Shown: positions 39,672 through 49,000 of the stretch, in pieces
How positions within the stretch are numbered: the stretch's first letter is position 1
Layout of the letters: every line of letters begins with the position of its first letter
Assembly (NCBI GenBank): GCA_965276825.1
Contig: OZ255630.1
Coordinates: 2,232,001-2,296,000 of the forward strand
Source of the DNA: G965276765 sp965276825
GTDB lineage: Bacteria > Actinomycetota > Acidimicrobiia > Acidimicrobiales > Palsa-688
Direction of reading: 5' to 3'
DNA length: 64,000 bases
Made by a program: the position numbers and the translations under genes
The notes under the pieces: model-generated
What the model was told of the DNA's origin: nothing
Databases searched by the model: none
The model's input: the letters and a program-made list of their open reading frames with translations, nothing else

Positions 39672-41402
39672 CTAGCCGACCCGGCCGTACCCCGTCGGAG
39701 GGCCGTCGTAGCCGATCGACTGGATCTGCACGACCGTGCCGGGCGAGTTGGCCGAGATCACCTGGCCCGCGCCGACGTACATGGCCACGTGCCCGGGCTC
39801 CGAGCCGCCGTAGAACACCAGGTCGCCGGGCTGCAGCTGACCGGCCGAGACCCTGGCGGTGTCGGCGTACTGGGTGACGGTGTAGTGGGGCAGCGCGATG
39901 CCGGCGGCGGCGTAGGCGTACATGACCAGACCGGAGCAGTCGAACCCCGACGGCGCGGCCCCGGCCCACACGTAGGGCACACCGAGCTGCTGCCTGGCCA
40001 CGCTCACCGCGGTGGCGGCGGCACCGGACCCGGCGCTCGTCGCCGTGCTGTGGCTGGACGCGGCGCGGCTGGTCGTCGAGTGGGACGACCGCGACGACGG
40101 CGAGGATCCCGCCGGGGAGGAGCCCGACGTGGACGGCGCCGTGGGGGCCGGGCCCGAGAGGGTCAGCACCTGGCCGACGAGCAGGGCGTTGGGGTCGCTC
40201 AGGTGGTTGCGGGCGGCGAGGGCCGACACTGTCGCGCCGAATCGGGCGGCGACGGCGCCCAGCGTGTCGCCCGCTCGCACCGTGTAGGTCCCGGAAGACC
40301 CCGCGCCGGCGCCGGTGCCGCTTGTCGCGACCGCGGGTCCACCGCCCAGGGAGAGCTGCTGGCCGACCACGATGAGGTTGGGGTCGGCGATGCCGTTGGC
40401 GCTCGCCAGTGCGGCCACGGTCGTGGCGTGGTCGGCGGCGATCGAGCCGAGCGTGTCCCCGGCCCGCACGGTGTAGCTGGACGACGTGTAGCTGGACGAC
40501 GCGTAGCTGGACGACGTGGGGCTGGACGGGTCGCCGGCGGCGGATGCCGACGACGGGGTCGTCGCGGTCGCCCCTGCGGGCAGGAGCAGCGACTGGCCCA
40601 CCATGATCAGGTTGACGTCGGCGATGCGGTTGGCGGCGGCCAGCGCCCTGACCGTCGTGCCGTGGCTCGACGCGATGGTCGCCAGCGTGTCGCCCGCTCG
40701 CACCGTGTAGGTGCCTCCGACGCGGGCCGACAACGCCGGGCTGGCCGACGCGACCGACACCATCCCGCCGACGGTGGTGACACCCGCGGTGGCCACCACC
40801 CCGGCGGCGAGCACCTTGAGCGACTGCGACCTGCCCTGCTGCTGCAGACGGGCCAGGCGGTCGATGACCCCGTTGCGCTCCAGGTCGCTCAGATCGCCGC
40901 CGGCCAGGCGGTAGGCGACGACGACGGGGGTGAGCACCACCCCGAGGGCCCAGGAGCCCACGAAGCGGACCAGGTCGGCGTGCGACACCGTGACCACCGC
41001 CTCGGGGACCACCGCCTGGGGGACCACCGCCTCGGGCGTGGCGTCAGCTCCGTGGTCGGTCGCGCCTGTGGCCAGCTCCCGAGCGAACGCGTCCCAGTCG
41101 ACCGGCGCGGACCTGGCGAAGGCCGCGTCCATCTCCCGCTCCACCGAGATCCGCCGCAGCCGCCGGACGAGGGCGGCGTAGCCGCAGGTCACCAGGGCCA
41201 CCCCCAGGGTCGCCCACCGCAACCCGCCACTGCCGCTCGACGCGGCGGACACACCGACCAGCAGCAGCGAGGCCACCAGGACGGCGAAGGTCCGCCGACG
41301 ACGGAGCCCGACGCGGACGGCGACGCCGGCGTGGCCCGGTGCCCGGGGGACGCCGACCGACGGCGTGGCCGGGGAGCCGGGGCGCGGCGGGGCGGTCAGC
41401 AC
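39672..41402 (-). CDS. Membrane-anchored LysM / NlpC-P60 peptidoglycan endopeptidase
   Basis: A 576-residue protein. Residues 36-80 form a helical pair with a basic start, and a further helix lies at about 197-217. Then come three LysM domains (231-274, 309-352, 372-416), a Ser/Thr-rich linker, and an NlpC/P60 domain with C489 in 'SGFDCSGLVMYAY' and H538 in 'PGHVAMYVGAG'. LysM binds peptidoglycan and the P60 domain cuts D-Glu/diamino acid peptide bonds. A 15-bp repeat encodes the SSSYA/SSSYT linker (40471-40527). The start GTG 41402 lacks a ribosome site; an out-of-frame 15-codon leader with a strong one overlaps it. Confidence 0.85.
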   Translation of the reverse strand: MLTAPPRPGSPATPSVGVPRAPGHAGVAVRVGLRRRRTFAVLVASLLLVGVSAASSGSGGLRWATLGVALVTCGYAALVRRLRRISVEREMDAAFARSAPVDWDAFARELATGATDHGADATPEAVVPQAVVPEAVVTVSHADLVRFVGSWALGVVLTPVVVAYRLAGGDLSDLERNGVIDRLARLQQQGRSQSLKVLAAGVVATAGVTTVGGMVSVASASPALSARVGGTYTVRAGDTLATIASSHGTTVRALAAANRIADVNLIMVGQSLLLPAGATATTPSSASAAGDPSSPTSSSYASSSYTSSSYTVRAGDTLGSIAADHATTVAALASANGIADPNLIVVGQQLSLGGGPAVATSGTGAGAGSSGTYTVRAGDTLGAVAARFGATVSALAARNHLSDPNALLVGQVLTLSGPAPTAPSTSGSSPAGSSPSSRSSHSTTSRAASSHSTATSAGSGAAATAVSVARQQLGVPYVWAGAAPSGFDCSGLVMYAYAAAGIALPHYTVTQYADTARVSAGQLQPGDLVFYGGSEPGHVAMYVGAGQVISANSPGTVVQIQSIGYDGPPTGYGRVG

Positions 41403-41443
41403 GGCTCGGTGCGATCGACAGGTGCGAGGGCGCGCGTCATCAT
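41396..41443 (-). CDS. 15-residue leader peptide overlapping the LysM/P60 gene start
   Basis: ATG 41443, nine bases after GGAGGAG, opens MMTRALAPVDRTEPC and ends at TGA 41398-41396. The end CCG-TGC-TGA contains the GTG 41402 of the LysM/P60 gene in another frame. Either translational coupling or a base-calling frameshift would explain it. Confidence 0.35.
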   Translation of the reverse strand: MMTRALAPVDRTEPC

Positions 41444-41567
41444 CGGCCTGCTCTCCTCCAGTTCCCCCGTGGCGGCAGGGCGGCCGCCGGGGATCGGTGC
41501 TGCGACCCTAGCCGTCCGACGCCGCCGCGGGAACCCACCGGATCGGGCGTCGGGGCGCCGGCCTCGC

Positions 41568-41573
41568 TAGCGT
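41568..41573 (+). promoter_or_regulatory. Leaderless -10 box TAGCGT
   Basis: TAGCGT ends 7 bases before GTG 41581, the start of the hypothetical gene. Confidence 0.45.
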
Positions 41574-41580
41574 CTGAGGT

Positions 41581-42123
41581 GTGCTCTACGCCTTCGGCCT
41601 CACCCGGGTAGCGGTCGTCGTGAGCGACCTGTTCTTCCTCGATCCGGTCCAGAAGCAGGGCCAGGAGGGGGCGGAGCGCGGGGTGCGACTCGAGGTCCGC
41701 CTCCTCGAGAGGGGCGAGCTGCACGGCTCGGTGTACTCGGCGCAGCCGATCGGCATCGAACGGCCGATCTGGCGGATCGACCTGCTCGAGACGGTCACGA
41801 GCACACCCGGCAGCTTCGACCGCACCCACCACCATCCCGCCTTCGACGGGTGGGAGCCGGGCAGGCGGGTCTACGAGCCGGCGCTGTCGGCGAACCCGAT
41901 CGCCTTCATCGGCGAGCACCTCGCCGATCTCCCCTCGCTCCTGGGGGCGGCCGGGGTCGACGCCGGCGAGCTCGGGCCCCGTGACACCGACGAGCTGCGG
42001 GCGGCGGTGCCCGAGATCCTCGACGCCACCCGGCGGCTGCTCGGTCGGGTCCACGCGGGCGAGCTCGGAGGGGCGCCCGGCGATCCCGCCGAGCTGGTCA
42101 GCGCCCGGGTGGGCTGGCTGTAG
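41581..42123 (+). CDS. Conserved-looking hypothetical protein
   Basis: A 180-residue soluble protein I cannot assign. It starts 'MLYAFGLTRVAVVVSDLFFLDP' and has a central 'HHHPAFDGWEP' segment and a helical C-terminus. There is no signal or membrane helix. Codon use and the well placed leaderless box (TAGCGT) say it is a real gene. The three consecutive His might bind metal. It is convergent with the EntS-like MFS, six bases away. Confidence 0.6.
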   Translation: MLYAFGLTRVAVVVSDLFFLDPVQKQGQEGAERGVRLEVRLLERGELHGSVYSAQPIGIERPIWRIDLLETVTSTPGSFDRTHHHPAFDGWEPGRRVYEPALSANPIAFIGEHLADLPSLLGAAGVDAGELGPRDTDELRAAVPEILDATRRLLGRVHAGELGGAPGDPAELVSARVGWL

Positions 42124-42129
42124 CGCCGC

Positions 42130-43416
42130 TCAGCCGGTGACGGCCGGGTCCTCCCGATCCGTCGGAACGTCCCCGGCCCCCAGAGGGGCCGCCGGATCGA
42201 GGGCGGTCCTGCGGAATCCGGGGAGCGCCCTGGCCAGGACCAGCGCACCGACCATGCAGGCCACCCCGCCCGACACGACCGATACCTCGTTTCCGAGGGT
42301 GGTGGCGACGGCCCCCGCCTCGAGGTCGCCGAGGCGGGGGCCGCCCTGCACCACGCCGATCTGCAGCCCCGACAGGCGCCCCCTGAGGCGGTCCGGGACC
42401 GAGAGCTGGATGATCGTGCTGCGGAACACGGCCGAGAGCACGTCGGCCCAGCCGGCGACCGCCAGCAGCACGAGGGCCACGGGCAGCCACGTGACCAGGC
42501 CGAACACCGAGATCGCCGCCCCCCAGATCAGGACCGCGACCACCACCGCCCTGCCCTGGCGCCGCACGCGGTTGACCCAGCCGGTGGTGAGCGCGCCGAT
42601 CAGGGCGCCCACGCCCGGTGCGGCGTAGAGGAGCCCGAGCACCGTCGCACCCCCGCCGAAGGTCCCGGCGGCCAGGGCGGGGAAGAGGGCCCTCGGCATC
42701 CCGAAGACCATGGCGTTGATGTCGATCAGGTAGGCGCCCTGGATGCTCTGGTGCCCCCGCAGGTAGCGGAACCCCTCGGCGACGGCCCGGTAGCCCGGGC
42801 GTCGCGCGCCGGCCATCGGCGGCTGGGGGCGCAGGGCGCACGCCGCGCCGACCGCGACGAGCGTGGTCGCCACGTCCACCCAGTAGACGAAGTGCACCCC
42901 GGCGCCGGCGAGGAGCAGGCCGGCGACGGCCGGCCCGACGACCGTGCCGGTCTGGAACAGCGCCTGGAACAAGGCGGACGCCCCGGAGATCTGGTCGGCC
43001 CTGACCAGGTTGGGATAGATGGCGTTGCGGGTCGGCGAGTCGAATCCGGCCAGTCCGGCGCTGACGGCCGGGAACACGAAGAGCGGCCACAGGTGGGTGC
43101 CGAGGTCGGCGTTGACGGCCAGCCCCGAGGTGGTCAGGGCCATCAGCGCCTCGACCAGGACGAGGACGCGACGGCGGTCGACGGCGTCGATGACCGAGCC
43201 GCCGATCAGGGAGCAGACGAGCAGCGGCCCGAGCTGGGCCAGGCTGACCAGGCCGACGTCGAGCGAGGAGCGGGTGAGCGCGTAGACCTGGAAGGGCACG
43301 GCGACGGCCGTCAGCTGGGTGCCGAGAACCGACACCAGCTGGCCGCCGATCAGCAGCCGGAAGTCCCGGCTCTCCCGCAGTGGCGACAGATCGATCAGCA
43401 CGCTGCGGCGAGGCAC
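42130..43416 (-). CDS. MFS exporter, EntS/MFS_3-like
   Basis: A 428-residue 12-helix transporter. 'SRDFRLLIGGQLVSVLGTQLTAVAVPFQVYALT' region and 'GLAGFDSPTRNAIYPNLVRADQISGASALFQ' region are typical of the enterobactin exporter-like MFS_3 family. The start GTG 43416 (VPRRSVLIDL) is chosen because TAGCGT ends seven bases before it; GTG 43425 would overlap the box. It is divergent from the isochorismatase-fold gene. Export of a small hydrophobic compound is likely, but the substrate is unknown. Confidence 0.85.
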   Translation of the reverse strand: MPRRSVLIDLSPLRESRDFRLLIGGQLVSVLGTQLTAVAVPFQVYALTRSSLDVGLVSLAQLGPLLVCSLIGGSVIDAVDRRRVLVLVEALMALTTSGLAVNADLGTHLWPLFVFPAVSAGLAGFDSPTRNAIYPNLVRADQISGASALFQALFQTGTVVGPAVAGLLLAGAGVHFVYWVDVATTLVAVGAACALRPQPPMAGARRPGYRAVAEGFRYLRGHQSIQGAYLIDINAMVFGMPRALFPALAAGTFGGGATVLGLLYAAPGVGALIGALTTGWVNRVRRQGRAVVVAVLIWGAAISVFGLVTWLPVALVLLAVAGWADVLSAVFRSTIIQLSVPDRLRGRLSGLQIGVVQGGPRLGDLEAGAVATTLGNEVSVVSGGVACMVGALVLARALPGFRRTALDPAAPLGAGDVPTDREDPAVTG

Positions 43417-43423
43417 CCGCTCC

Positions 43424-43429
43424 ACGCTA
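43424..43429 (-). promoter_or_regulatory. Leaderless -10 box TAGCGT for EntS-like MFS, inside a dyad
   Basis: On the minus strand TAGCGT ends 7 bases before GTG 43416. It sits in a perfect dyad TCCACG-CTA-CGTGGA (43421-43435), which could be an operator. Confidence 0.4.
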
Positions 43430-43464
43430 CGTGGAGGACCGCGAGAGGAAGGAGGCTGGGCATC

Positions 43465-44052
43465 ATGGCGACTTCGTCGAGGCCGACCCCGTTCGCTCGC
43501 GACGCCTGGCTGGTCGTGGTCGACGTCCAAGAGGTCTTCGCCGACCCGGCCAGCGGCTGGTACGCGCCGGGCACGGCGTCGCTGGTCGAGCCGGTCGCCC
43601 GGCTCGCCGCCCGTTGGGGCCCACGCGTGGTGCTGACCCGCTTCGTCGCGCCCGACGCTCCGCGCGGCTCGTGGGTGCCCTACTACCGGCGCTGGCCGTT
43701 CGCCCTCCAGCCGGCGGGCGCCCCGATCTACCGGCTCCTCGACGGGCTGCCCAGGTCCCCGGTCGTGGACGCCACCACCTTCTCCAAGTGGGGCCCCGAC
43801 CTGGCCGCCCTCACCGGTGACGCCGACCTGGCGCTCTGCGGCGTGGCCACGGACTGTTGCGTGCTCGCCACCGCCCTGGCGGCGCTCGACGCGGGCATCG
43901 GCGTGCGCGTCATCGCCGACGCCTGCGCCGGCACCACCGAGGCCGCCCACCACGCCACCCTGGCCCTGCTCGCCGGGTTCGACCCCCAGGTGCGGATCAC
44001 GACGCTCGCCGACGAGCACGCGGTGATCGGGGTCGCGGGACCGCCGGGGTAG
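43465..44052 (+). CDS. Isochorismatase-family cysteine hydrolase
   Basis: A 195-residue protein with the catalytic triad of the isochorismatase/nicotinamidase fold: D20 in 'LVVVDVQEVF', K108 in 'TFSKWGP' and C132 in 'GVATDCCVLAT'. The substrate (nicotinamide, isochorismate, ureido compound) is not determinable. ATG 43465 has a GAAGGAGG ribosome site. It runs divergently from the EntS-like exporter, sharing a 48-base control region, and its TAG stop forms part of the -10 box for the patatin gene. Confidence 0.85.
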   Translation: MATSSRPTPFARDAWLVVVDVQEVFADPASGWYAPGTASLVEPVARLAARWGPRVVLTRFVAPDAPRGSWVPYYRRWPFALQPAGAPIYRLLDGLPRSPVVDATTFSKWGPDLAALTGDADLALCGVATDCCVLATALAALDAGIGVRVIADACAGTTEAAHHATLALLAGFDPQVRITTLADEHAVIGVAGPPG

Positions 44053-44055
44053 GGT
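44050..44055 (+). promoter_or_regulatory. Leaderless -10 box TAGGGT
   Basis: TAGGGT ends 6 bases before GTG 44062. Its TAG doubles as the stop codon of the preceding gene, so conservation here could be due to coding. Confidence 0.3.
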
Positions 44056-44061
44056 CCGACC

Positions 44062-44946
44062 GTGACACGAGCACTTGTCCTCGGAGGCGGCGGCCCCGTC
44101 GGCATCGGCTGGGAGGCCGGGCTGGCCGTGGGGCTGGCGGATGCGGGCGTCGCCTGGTCCGACGCCGAGCTCATCGTCGGGACGTCGGCCGGGTCGGTCG
44201 TCGGGGCGGCTCTGGCCTGTGGTCTCGACCTCGCCGACTTCGTCGACCTGGCCGACGTGCCCCTGCCCCTCGCCGACGGCGTGGGCAGCGGCGGCGGCGG
44301 TCTCGATCCCGACGCCATGCAGGCGGTCATGGGCGCCATGGCCGCGGGTGCCGACGGCGATCCCGCCGCGCTGGCCCGCCTCGGGGGGATCGCCCTGGCC
44401 GCCACCACCGTGGACGAAGCGACCTTCGTGGCCGTGTTCGCCGCCGTGGCCGGCCTCCCCTGGCCGGACCGCTACCGCTGCACGGCGGTGGACACCGGGA
44501 GCGGCGAGTTTCGTGTCTGGGACCGCGAGGCGGGGGTCGACCTGGCCACGGCGGTGGCGTCGAGCTGCTCGGTGCCTGGCGTCTTCCCTCCGATCACCAT
44601 CGGCGGTCGCCGCTACATGGACGGCGGCATGCGCACCGCGCTCAACGCCGATGTGGCCATCGGCCACGAAGTCGTCGTCGCCGTTTCCTGCTTCGCGCCG
44701 ACCCTTCCCGAGGGTCTGAGCGATCCCGTCTTCGACGCCATCGCCGGGGCCCAGCTCGCCGAGCTGGAGTCGGTCGCCGCGTCGGGAGCGCGCCTGGAGA
44801 CGATCGCGCCGGGTCCGGAGTTCCTGGAGGTCAGCGGCTGGGGCCTGCACCTCATGGACCCGTCCAAGGTGCGGGGCGCCTTCGACGCCGGCCGCCGCCA
44901 GGGCGCCGACGAGGCCGCCCGCATCGCGGAGGCCTGGTCGGCCTAG
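44062..44946 (+). CDS. Patatin-like phospholipase
   Basis: A 294-residue patatin: oxyanion loop 'LVLGGGGPVGIGWEAGL', nucleophile motif 'IVGTSAGSVVGA' (GxSxG) and catalytic Asp in 'YMDGGMRTALNADVAIGHE'. It has no signal peptide, so it is a cytoplasmic or membrane-associated lipid acyl hydrolase. The stop TAG and the HrpA stop on the other strand share the palindrome CTAG (44943-44946), so the genes end on each other with no terminator space. Confidence 0.9.
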   Translation: MTRALVLGGGGPVGIGWEAGLAVGLADAGVAWSDAELIVGTSAGSVVGAALACGLDLADFVDLADVPLPLADGVGSGGGGLDPDAMQAVMGAMAAGADGDPAALARLGGIALAATTVDEATFVAVFAAVAGLPWPDRYRCTAVDTGSGEFRVWDREAGVDLATAVASSCSVPGVFPPITIGGRRYMDGGMRTALNADVAIGHEVVVAVSCFAPTLPEGLSDPVFDAIAGAQLAELESVAASGARLETIAPGPEFLEVSGWGLHLMDPSKVRGAFDAGRRQGADEAARIAEAWSA

Positions 44947-47900
44947 GGCCGGAGGCGATCGATGGCCCGTTGGACCCTGGCCTCGCTGACCGGGCCTCCC
45001 GTACCGAGCGACTGCGCCCAGATCGACACGCGCAGCTCCTCCAGCATCCAGCGCACGTCGTCGGCCTCGGGGCGGCCGGTCCACACGTCCGTCCCGGTGC
45101 CGGTCGGCTCGCGGCCGGTCCACCCCCGCCGGCCCGGACCGACCGTGAGGAGGTCGAGGCGGTCCTCGAGGCGCCTGACGGCCCGCATCCGCTCCCGGTC
45201 GCGGAGCGGGTCGGCGGCCAGCAGGTCGATGCGCCGCTCGGCCGCCTTCAGGTAGCGCACGACGTCGACCAGTCGCCGGGTGCCGGTTCGCGTGACGAAG
45301 CCCGGGCCGACGAGGCGCTCCAGCTGCACTCGCAGGTCGGCGACCGAAGGTCCGAGCACCGATGCCACGAGGGGCTGGAGCCGGCGGCGGACGACCGACG
45401 CCCACACGAGCACGAGCGCGGCACGTCGGACCACGCGATCGGCCGCGTCGGGTGCGCCCCTTCGGCTGGCGTCGATCAGGCGGTCCCACGCCGCGCCGTC
45501 CCACACCGGGCCGCCGGCGTCGGTCAGCAGGCGATCGACCGCCGCCAGCGCGGCATCGTCGAGGAAGGCCGGCACGCTGGCGTGGGGGACCGACCCGAGC
45601 GCCAGCTTGGCGTCGTCAGGGAGCCGGCGCGCCGACCTGGCGACGGGTGGTACGACGGTCAGCGCCAGCAGGCGGCGGGTGCCCGCCCACATGGTCGTCG
45701 CCTGGTCGGTCTCGTCGGTCAGCACCCGGATCCCGACACTGTCGCCCTCGTCCACCAGGGCGGGGAAGCCGCGCACCACGTGGCCTCCGATGCCCGATTC
45801 GACGACCCTGGGCAGCGTGGCGAAGTCCCAGGACCTGATCCCGGAGCGCTCGACCGACGACGTCGCCGAGGCGACCGCACGGCGCAGGGCGGCGTGGAGC
45901 CGCCGCCGGATGGCACCGAGGTCCTTGCCGGTGGCGAGCAGCCGGCCCTGACGGTCCTCGACCACGAAGGTCAGCCGGAGGTGGGAAGGGATGGCGCCGA
46001 GGTCCCACCACGCGGAGGAGACCGGGGCGCCGATGCGTCGGGCCGTCCACGACGCCAGGACCTCGAGCAGCGGACCGTCGGCCGGTGTCGCCTCGGCGAC
46101 GAAGCGAGCGGCCGCGTCGGCGACGGGGTGGATCTGACGACGGAGCTCCTTGGGCAGGCTGCGGAGGATGGCGGCCACGAGGTCCGTCCGCAGCCCCGGG
46201 ATCTGCCAGTCCCACCCGTCGTCGCCGACCTGGTTGAGGAGGGCCAGGGGCAGGTGCACGCTCACCCCGTCGTCGTCGGCTCCCGGGTCGTAGACGTAGG
46301 CGAGGCGCAGGTCGATCCCGTCCCGGCGCCACCCGTCGGGCCAGTCGTCGAAGCGGATGCGGCCGGCACCGGGGGCGACGAGCGCCGAGGGCGCGAAGGT
46401 CAACACGTCGGGGTCGGTCTGGGCGGCGCGGCGGTACCACCGGTCGAAGTGGCGGCCCGACACCACGTCGGGGGGCACCCGCTGCTCGTAGAGGTCGAAG
46501 AGGGCGTCGTCGTCGACGAGGAGGTCCCGGCGCCTGACCCGGTCCTCGAGCGCCCGCACCGCCTCCGTCGCACGCTGGTTGGCCGCGACGAATCGGTGGT
46601 GGGTCTGCCAGTCCCCCTCGACCAGGGCGTGGCGGACGAACAGGTCGTGGGCGAGCGCCGGGTCGAAGCGCCCGTAGTCGACCTTCCTGCCCTCGACGAT
46701 CGGCACGCCGTAGAGGGTGACCCGCTCGATGGCGACGGTGCCGGCGCGCTCGGCGTCCCAGTGCGGCTCGCTGTAGCTGCGCTCGACGAGGTGGTCGGCG
46801 AGCCGCTCGACCCACGCCGGGTCGACGCGCGCCGCCGTCCTGGCCCACAACCGGTTGGTCTCGACCAGCTCGGCCGCCATCACCCACCGGGGCGACGCCT
46901 TGGCCAGCGCGGAGTCGCGGCCGAGGGCGAAGCGGGTGCCCCTCGCCCCCTGGAACTCACGGCCGGGTCTGGGGCGCGCCGCGGTGCGTCGCGGCCGCCG
47001 GACCGGCCGAGGCGGCTCGTCGGCGCGCCGGCCGATCTGGGAGAGCAGCCCGGCAAGGAGCGAGCGGTGGATGGCGTCGGGCGGAGCCGGCTCCTTGTTG
47101 GGCGCCACCCCGAGGTCGCGACCCACCTGGCGCAGCTGGGTCACGAGGTCCTGCCACTCCCTGATCCGCTGGAAGTTGAGGAACTCCCGCCGGCACAGCC
47201 GCCGGAACTGGCTGCCCGAGCCGGCCCGTTGCTGCTCCCTGACGTGCTCCCAGAGGCGCAGGTAGGCGAGGAAGTCGGAGTCGGACTCGGCGAAGCGGCG
47301 ATGGGCCTCGTCGGCCGCCTGGCGGGCCTCGCTCGGCCGCTCACGGGGGTCCTGGATCGACAGCGCCGCCGCGATCACCGTCACCTCCCGCAGGGCGGCG
47401 TTGGTCTCCGCCTCGAGCAGCATCCTGGCGAAGCGGGGGTCGATCGGCAGGGCCGCCAGCCGACGCCCGAGATGGGTGAGGCGGGGCCCGCGGTCATCCG
47501 GGTGTCGTTCCTGGCCGCCTGCGTCCCCGTCGCGGCGGAGCGCGCCCAGCTCGTCGAGCAGCAGGAGCCCGGCGGTCACCTGCCGACGGTCGGGCGGGTC
47601 GACGAAGGGGAAGGCGGCCACGTCGCCGAGGCCGAGGGAGGCCATGCGCAGGATGACCGAAGCCAGGTTGGTCCTGACGATCTCGGGATCGGTGAACGCC
47701 GGGCGCCCGTCGAAGTCCTCCTCGGAGTAGAGGCGCACGCACACGCCGGGGCCCAGACGCCCGCAGCGACCGGCCCGCTGGTTGGCCGACGCCTGGGAGA
47801 TGGGCTCGATCGGGAGCCGCTGGACCTTGGTCCTGGCGTTGAAGCGCGAGATCCTGGCCGTGCCGGCGTCCACCACGGCGCGGATCCCCGGCACGGTGAT

Positions 47901-48929
47901 CGACGTCTCGGCCACGTTGGTGGCGAGCACGACCCTGCGGCCGCGGCCCGGCCGGAAGACCCGGTGCTGGTCGGCGGCGGAGAGCCTGGCGTAGAGCGGC
48001 AGGATCGCCACCCCCGAGCCGGCGTGGCGCAGCTCGGCCCGGGTGAGCGCGTCGGCGGTGTCCCGGATCTCCCGCTCTCCTGAGAGGAACACGAGGACGT
48101 CACCGTCGCCCTCGGCGAGCAGCGCCCGCACCGCGTCGACGACGGCTTCGGTCTGGTCCCGGTCGCGGTCGTCGGCGTCGTCGACGACCGGCTCGTAGCG
48201 GATCTCCACGGGGTAGGTCCGCCCGGAGACCTCGACCACGGGTGCGTCGCCGAAGTGATCGGCGAAGCGGGCGGTGTCGATGGTGGCCGAGGTCACGACC
48301 ACCTTGAGGTCCGGCCTGCGGGGCAGGAGCGTCCTCAGGTAGCCGAGGAGGAAGTCGATGTTGAGGCTCCGCTCGTGGGCCTCGTCGATGATGATCGTGT
48401 CGTAGGACGTGAGCAGCGGGTCCCTCGGGATCTCGGCGAGGAGTATCCCGTCGGTCATGACCTTCACGAGGGTGGTGTCGCCGACTCGGTCGTCGAAGCG
48501 CACGGCGTAGCCGACGACCGCCCCGAGGGGGGTGTCGAGCTCCTCGGCGATCCGCTCGGCGACAGTTCGGGCGGCGATGCGCCGGGGCTGGGTGTGGCCG
48601 ATCGTCCCGGTGACGCCCCGCCCGAGCTCCAGGCAGATCTTGGGGATCTGGGTGGTCTTGCCCGAGCCGGTCTCGCCGGCCACGACCACGACCTGGTGGT
48701 CCCTGATGGCCTCGAGGATCTCGGACCGCCGCTCCGACACGGGGAGCTCCGGCGGATAGGCGACCTGCGGGACGGCGGCCAGGCGGGACTCGTAGCGCAC
48801 GCGGGCCGCCGCCACCTCTGCGTCCCAGCGCGCCCCGCTGCGGTGACGCCGACGCTCGAGGCGGTGCCGGTCCCTGAGGGTCATCTCCTGGTCCTCACCC
48901 GCCCAGGGCGACGGGAGGTGGATCGTCAC
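44943..48929 (-). CDS. hrpA: ATP-dependent RNA helicase HrpA (DEAH box)
   Basis: A 1328-residue DEAH/RHA helicase, close to the E. coli HrpA length. Walker A is 'AGETGSGKTTQIPK' (84-97), the DEAH box is at 182-185 in 'IIIDEAHERSLN', and motif III 'SATIDTARFADHF' follows. A helicase-associated HA2 region and the long C-terminal DUF3418-type region come after. HrpA acts on mRNA and stalled ribosomes. The GTG start at 48929 has a TAGCGT box six bases upstream. Long open frames on the opposite strand over this gene are codon-bias shadows. Confidence 0.93.
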   Translation of the reverse strand: MTIHLPSPWAGEDQEMTLRDRHRLERRRHRSGARWDAEVAAARVRYESRLAAVPQVAYPPELPVSERRSEILEAIRDHQVVVVAGETGSGKTTQIPKICLELGRGVTGTIGHTQPRRIAARTVAERIAEELDTPLGAVVGYAVRFDDRVGDTTLVKVMTDGILLAEIPRDPLLTSYDTIIIDEAHERSLNIDFLLGYLRTLLPRRPDLKVVVTSATIDTARFADHFGDAPVVEVSGRTYPVEIRYEPVVDDADDRDRDQTEAVVDAVRALLAEGDGDVLVFLSGEREIRDTADALTRAELRHAGSGVAILPLYARLSAADQHRVFRPGRGRRVVLATNVAETSITVPGIRAVVDAGTARISRFNARTKVQRLPIEPISQASANQRAGRCGRLGPGVCVRLYSEEDFDGRPAFTDPEIVRTNLASVILRMASLGLGDVAAFPFVDPPDRRQVTAGLLLLDELGALRRDGDAGGQERHPDDRGPRLTHLGRRLAALPIDPRFARMLLEAETNAALREVTVIAAALSIQDPRERPSEARQAADEAHRRFAESDSDFLAYLRLWEHVREQQRAGSGSQFRRLCRREFLNFQRIREWQDLVTQLRQVGRDLGVAPNKEPAPPDAIHRSLLAGLLSQIGRRADEPPRPVRRPRRTAARPRPGREFQGARGTRFALGRDSALAKASPRWVMAAELVETNRLWARTAARVDPAWVERLADHLVERSYSEPHWDAERAGTVAIERVTLYGVPIVEGRKVDYGRFDPALAHDLFVRHALVEGDWQTHHRFVAANQRATEAVRALEDRVRRRDLLVDDDALFDLYEQRVPPDVVSGRHFDRWYRRAAQTDPDVLTFAPSALVAPGAGRIRFDDWPDGWRRDGIDLRLAYVYDPGADDDGVSVHLPLALLNQVGDDGWDWQIPGLRTDLVAAILRSLPKELRRQIHPVADAAARFVAEATPADGPLLEVLASWTARRIGAPVSSAWWDLGAIPSHLRLTFVVEDRQGRLLATGKDLGAIRRRLHAALRRAVASATSSVERSGIRSWDFATLPRVVESGIGGHVVRGFPALVDEGDSVGIRVLTDETDQATTMWAGTRRLLALTVVPPVARSARRLPDDAKLALGSVPHASVPAFLDDAALAAVDRLLTDAGGPVWDGAAWDRLIDASRRGAPDAADRVVRRAALVLVWASVVRRRLQPLVASVLGPSVADLRVQLERLVGPGFVTRTGTRRLVDVVRYLKAAERRIDLLAADPLRDRERMRAVRRLEDRLDLLTVGPGRRGWTGREPTGTGTDVWTGRPEADDVRWMLEELRVSIWAQSLGTGGPVSEARVQRAIDRLRP

Positions 48930-48935
48930 GGGGTG

Positions 48936-48941
48936 ACGCTA
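48936..48941 (-). promoter_or_regulatory. Leaderless -10 box TAGCGT for hrpA
   Basis: On the minus strand TAGCGT ends 6 bases before GTG 48929. Confidence 0.45.
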
Positions 48942-49000
48942 TCGGCCAGCGACACCCCCGGCCGGGCCGACGCTTCGGCCCGGCCGCTCTCACGGGGTGC

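Noticed and set aside
43465..44052. Siderophore (enterobactin/DHB) biosynthesis with EntS-like exporter and isochorismatase
   Set aside because: No entA, entC, entE or NRPS genes are near; the isochorismatase fold is shared by many hydrolases, and two genes cannot support the pathway.
42130..48083. Very long open frames, e.g. minus 42130-45504 beyond the MFS gene and plus 43857-48083 over hrpA (more than 1100 codons each)
   Set aside because: They are antisense or out-of-frame images of GC-rich genes, Arg/Gly/Pro/Ala-rich with no domain motif, while the genes beneath have clear family signatures.
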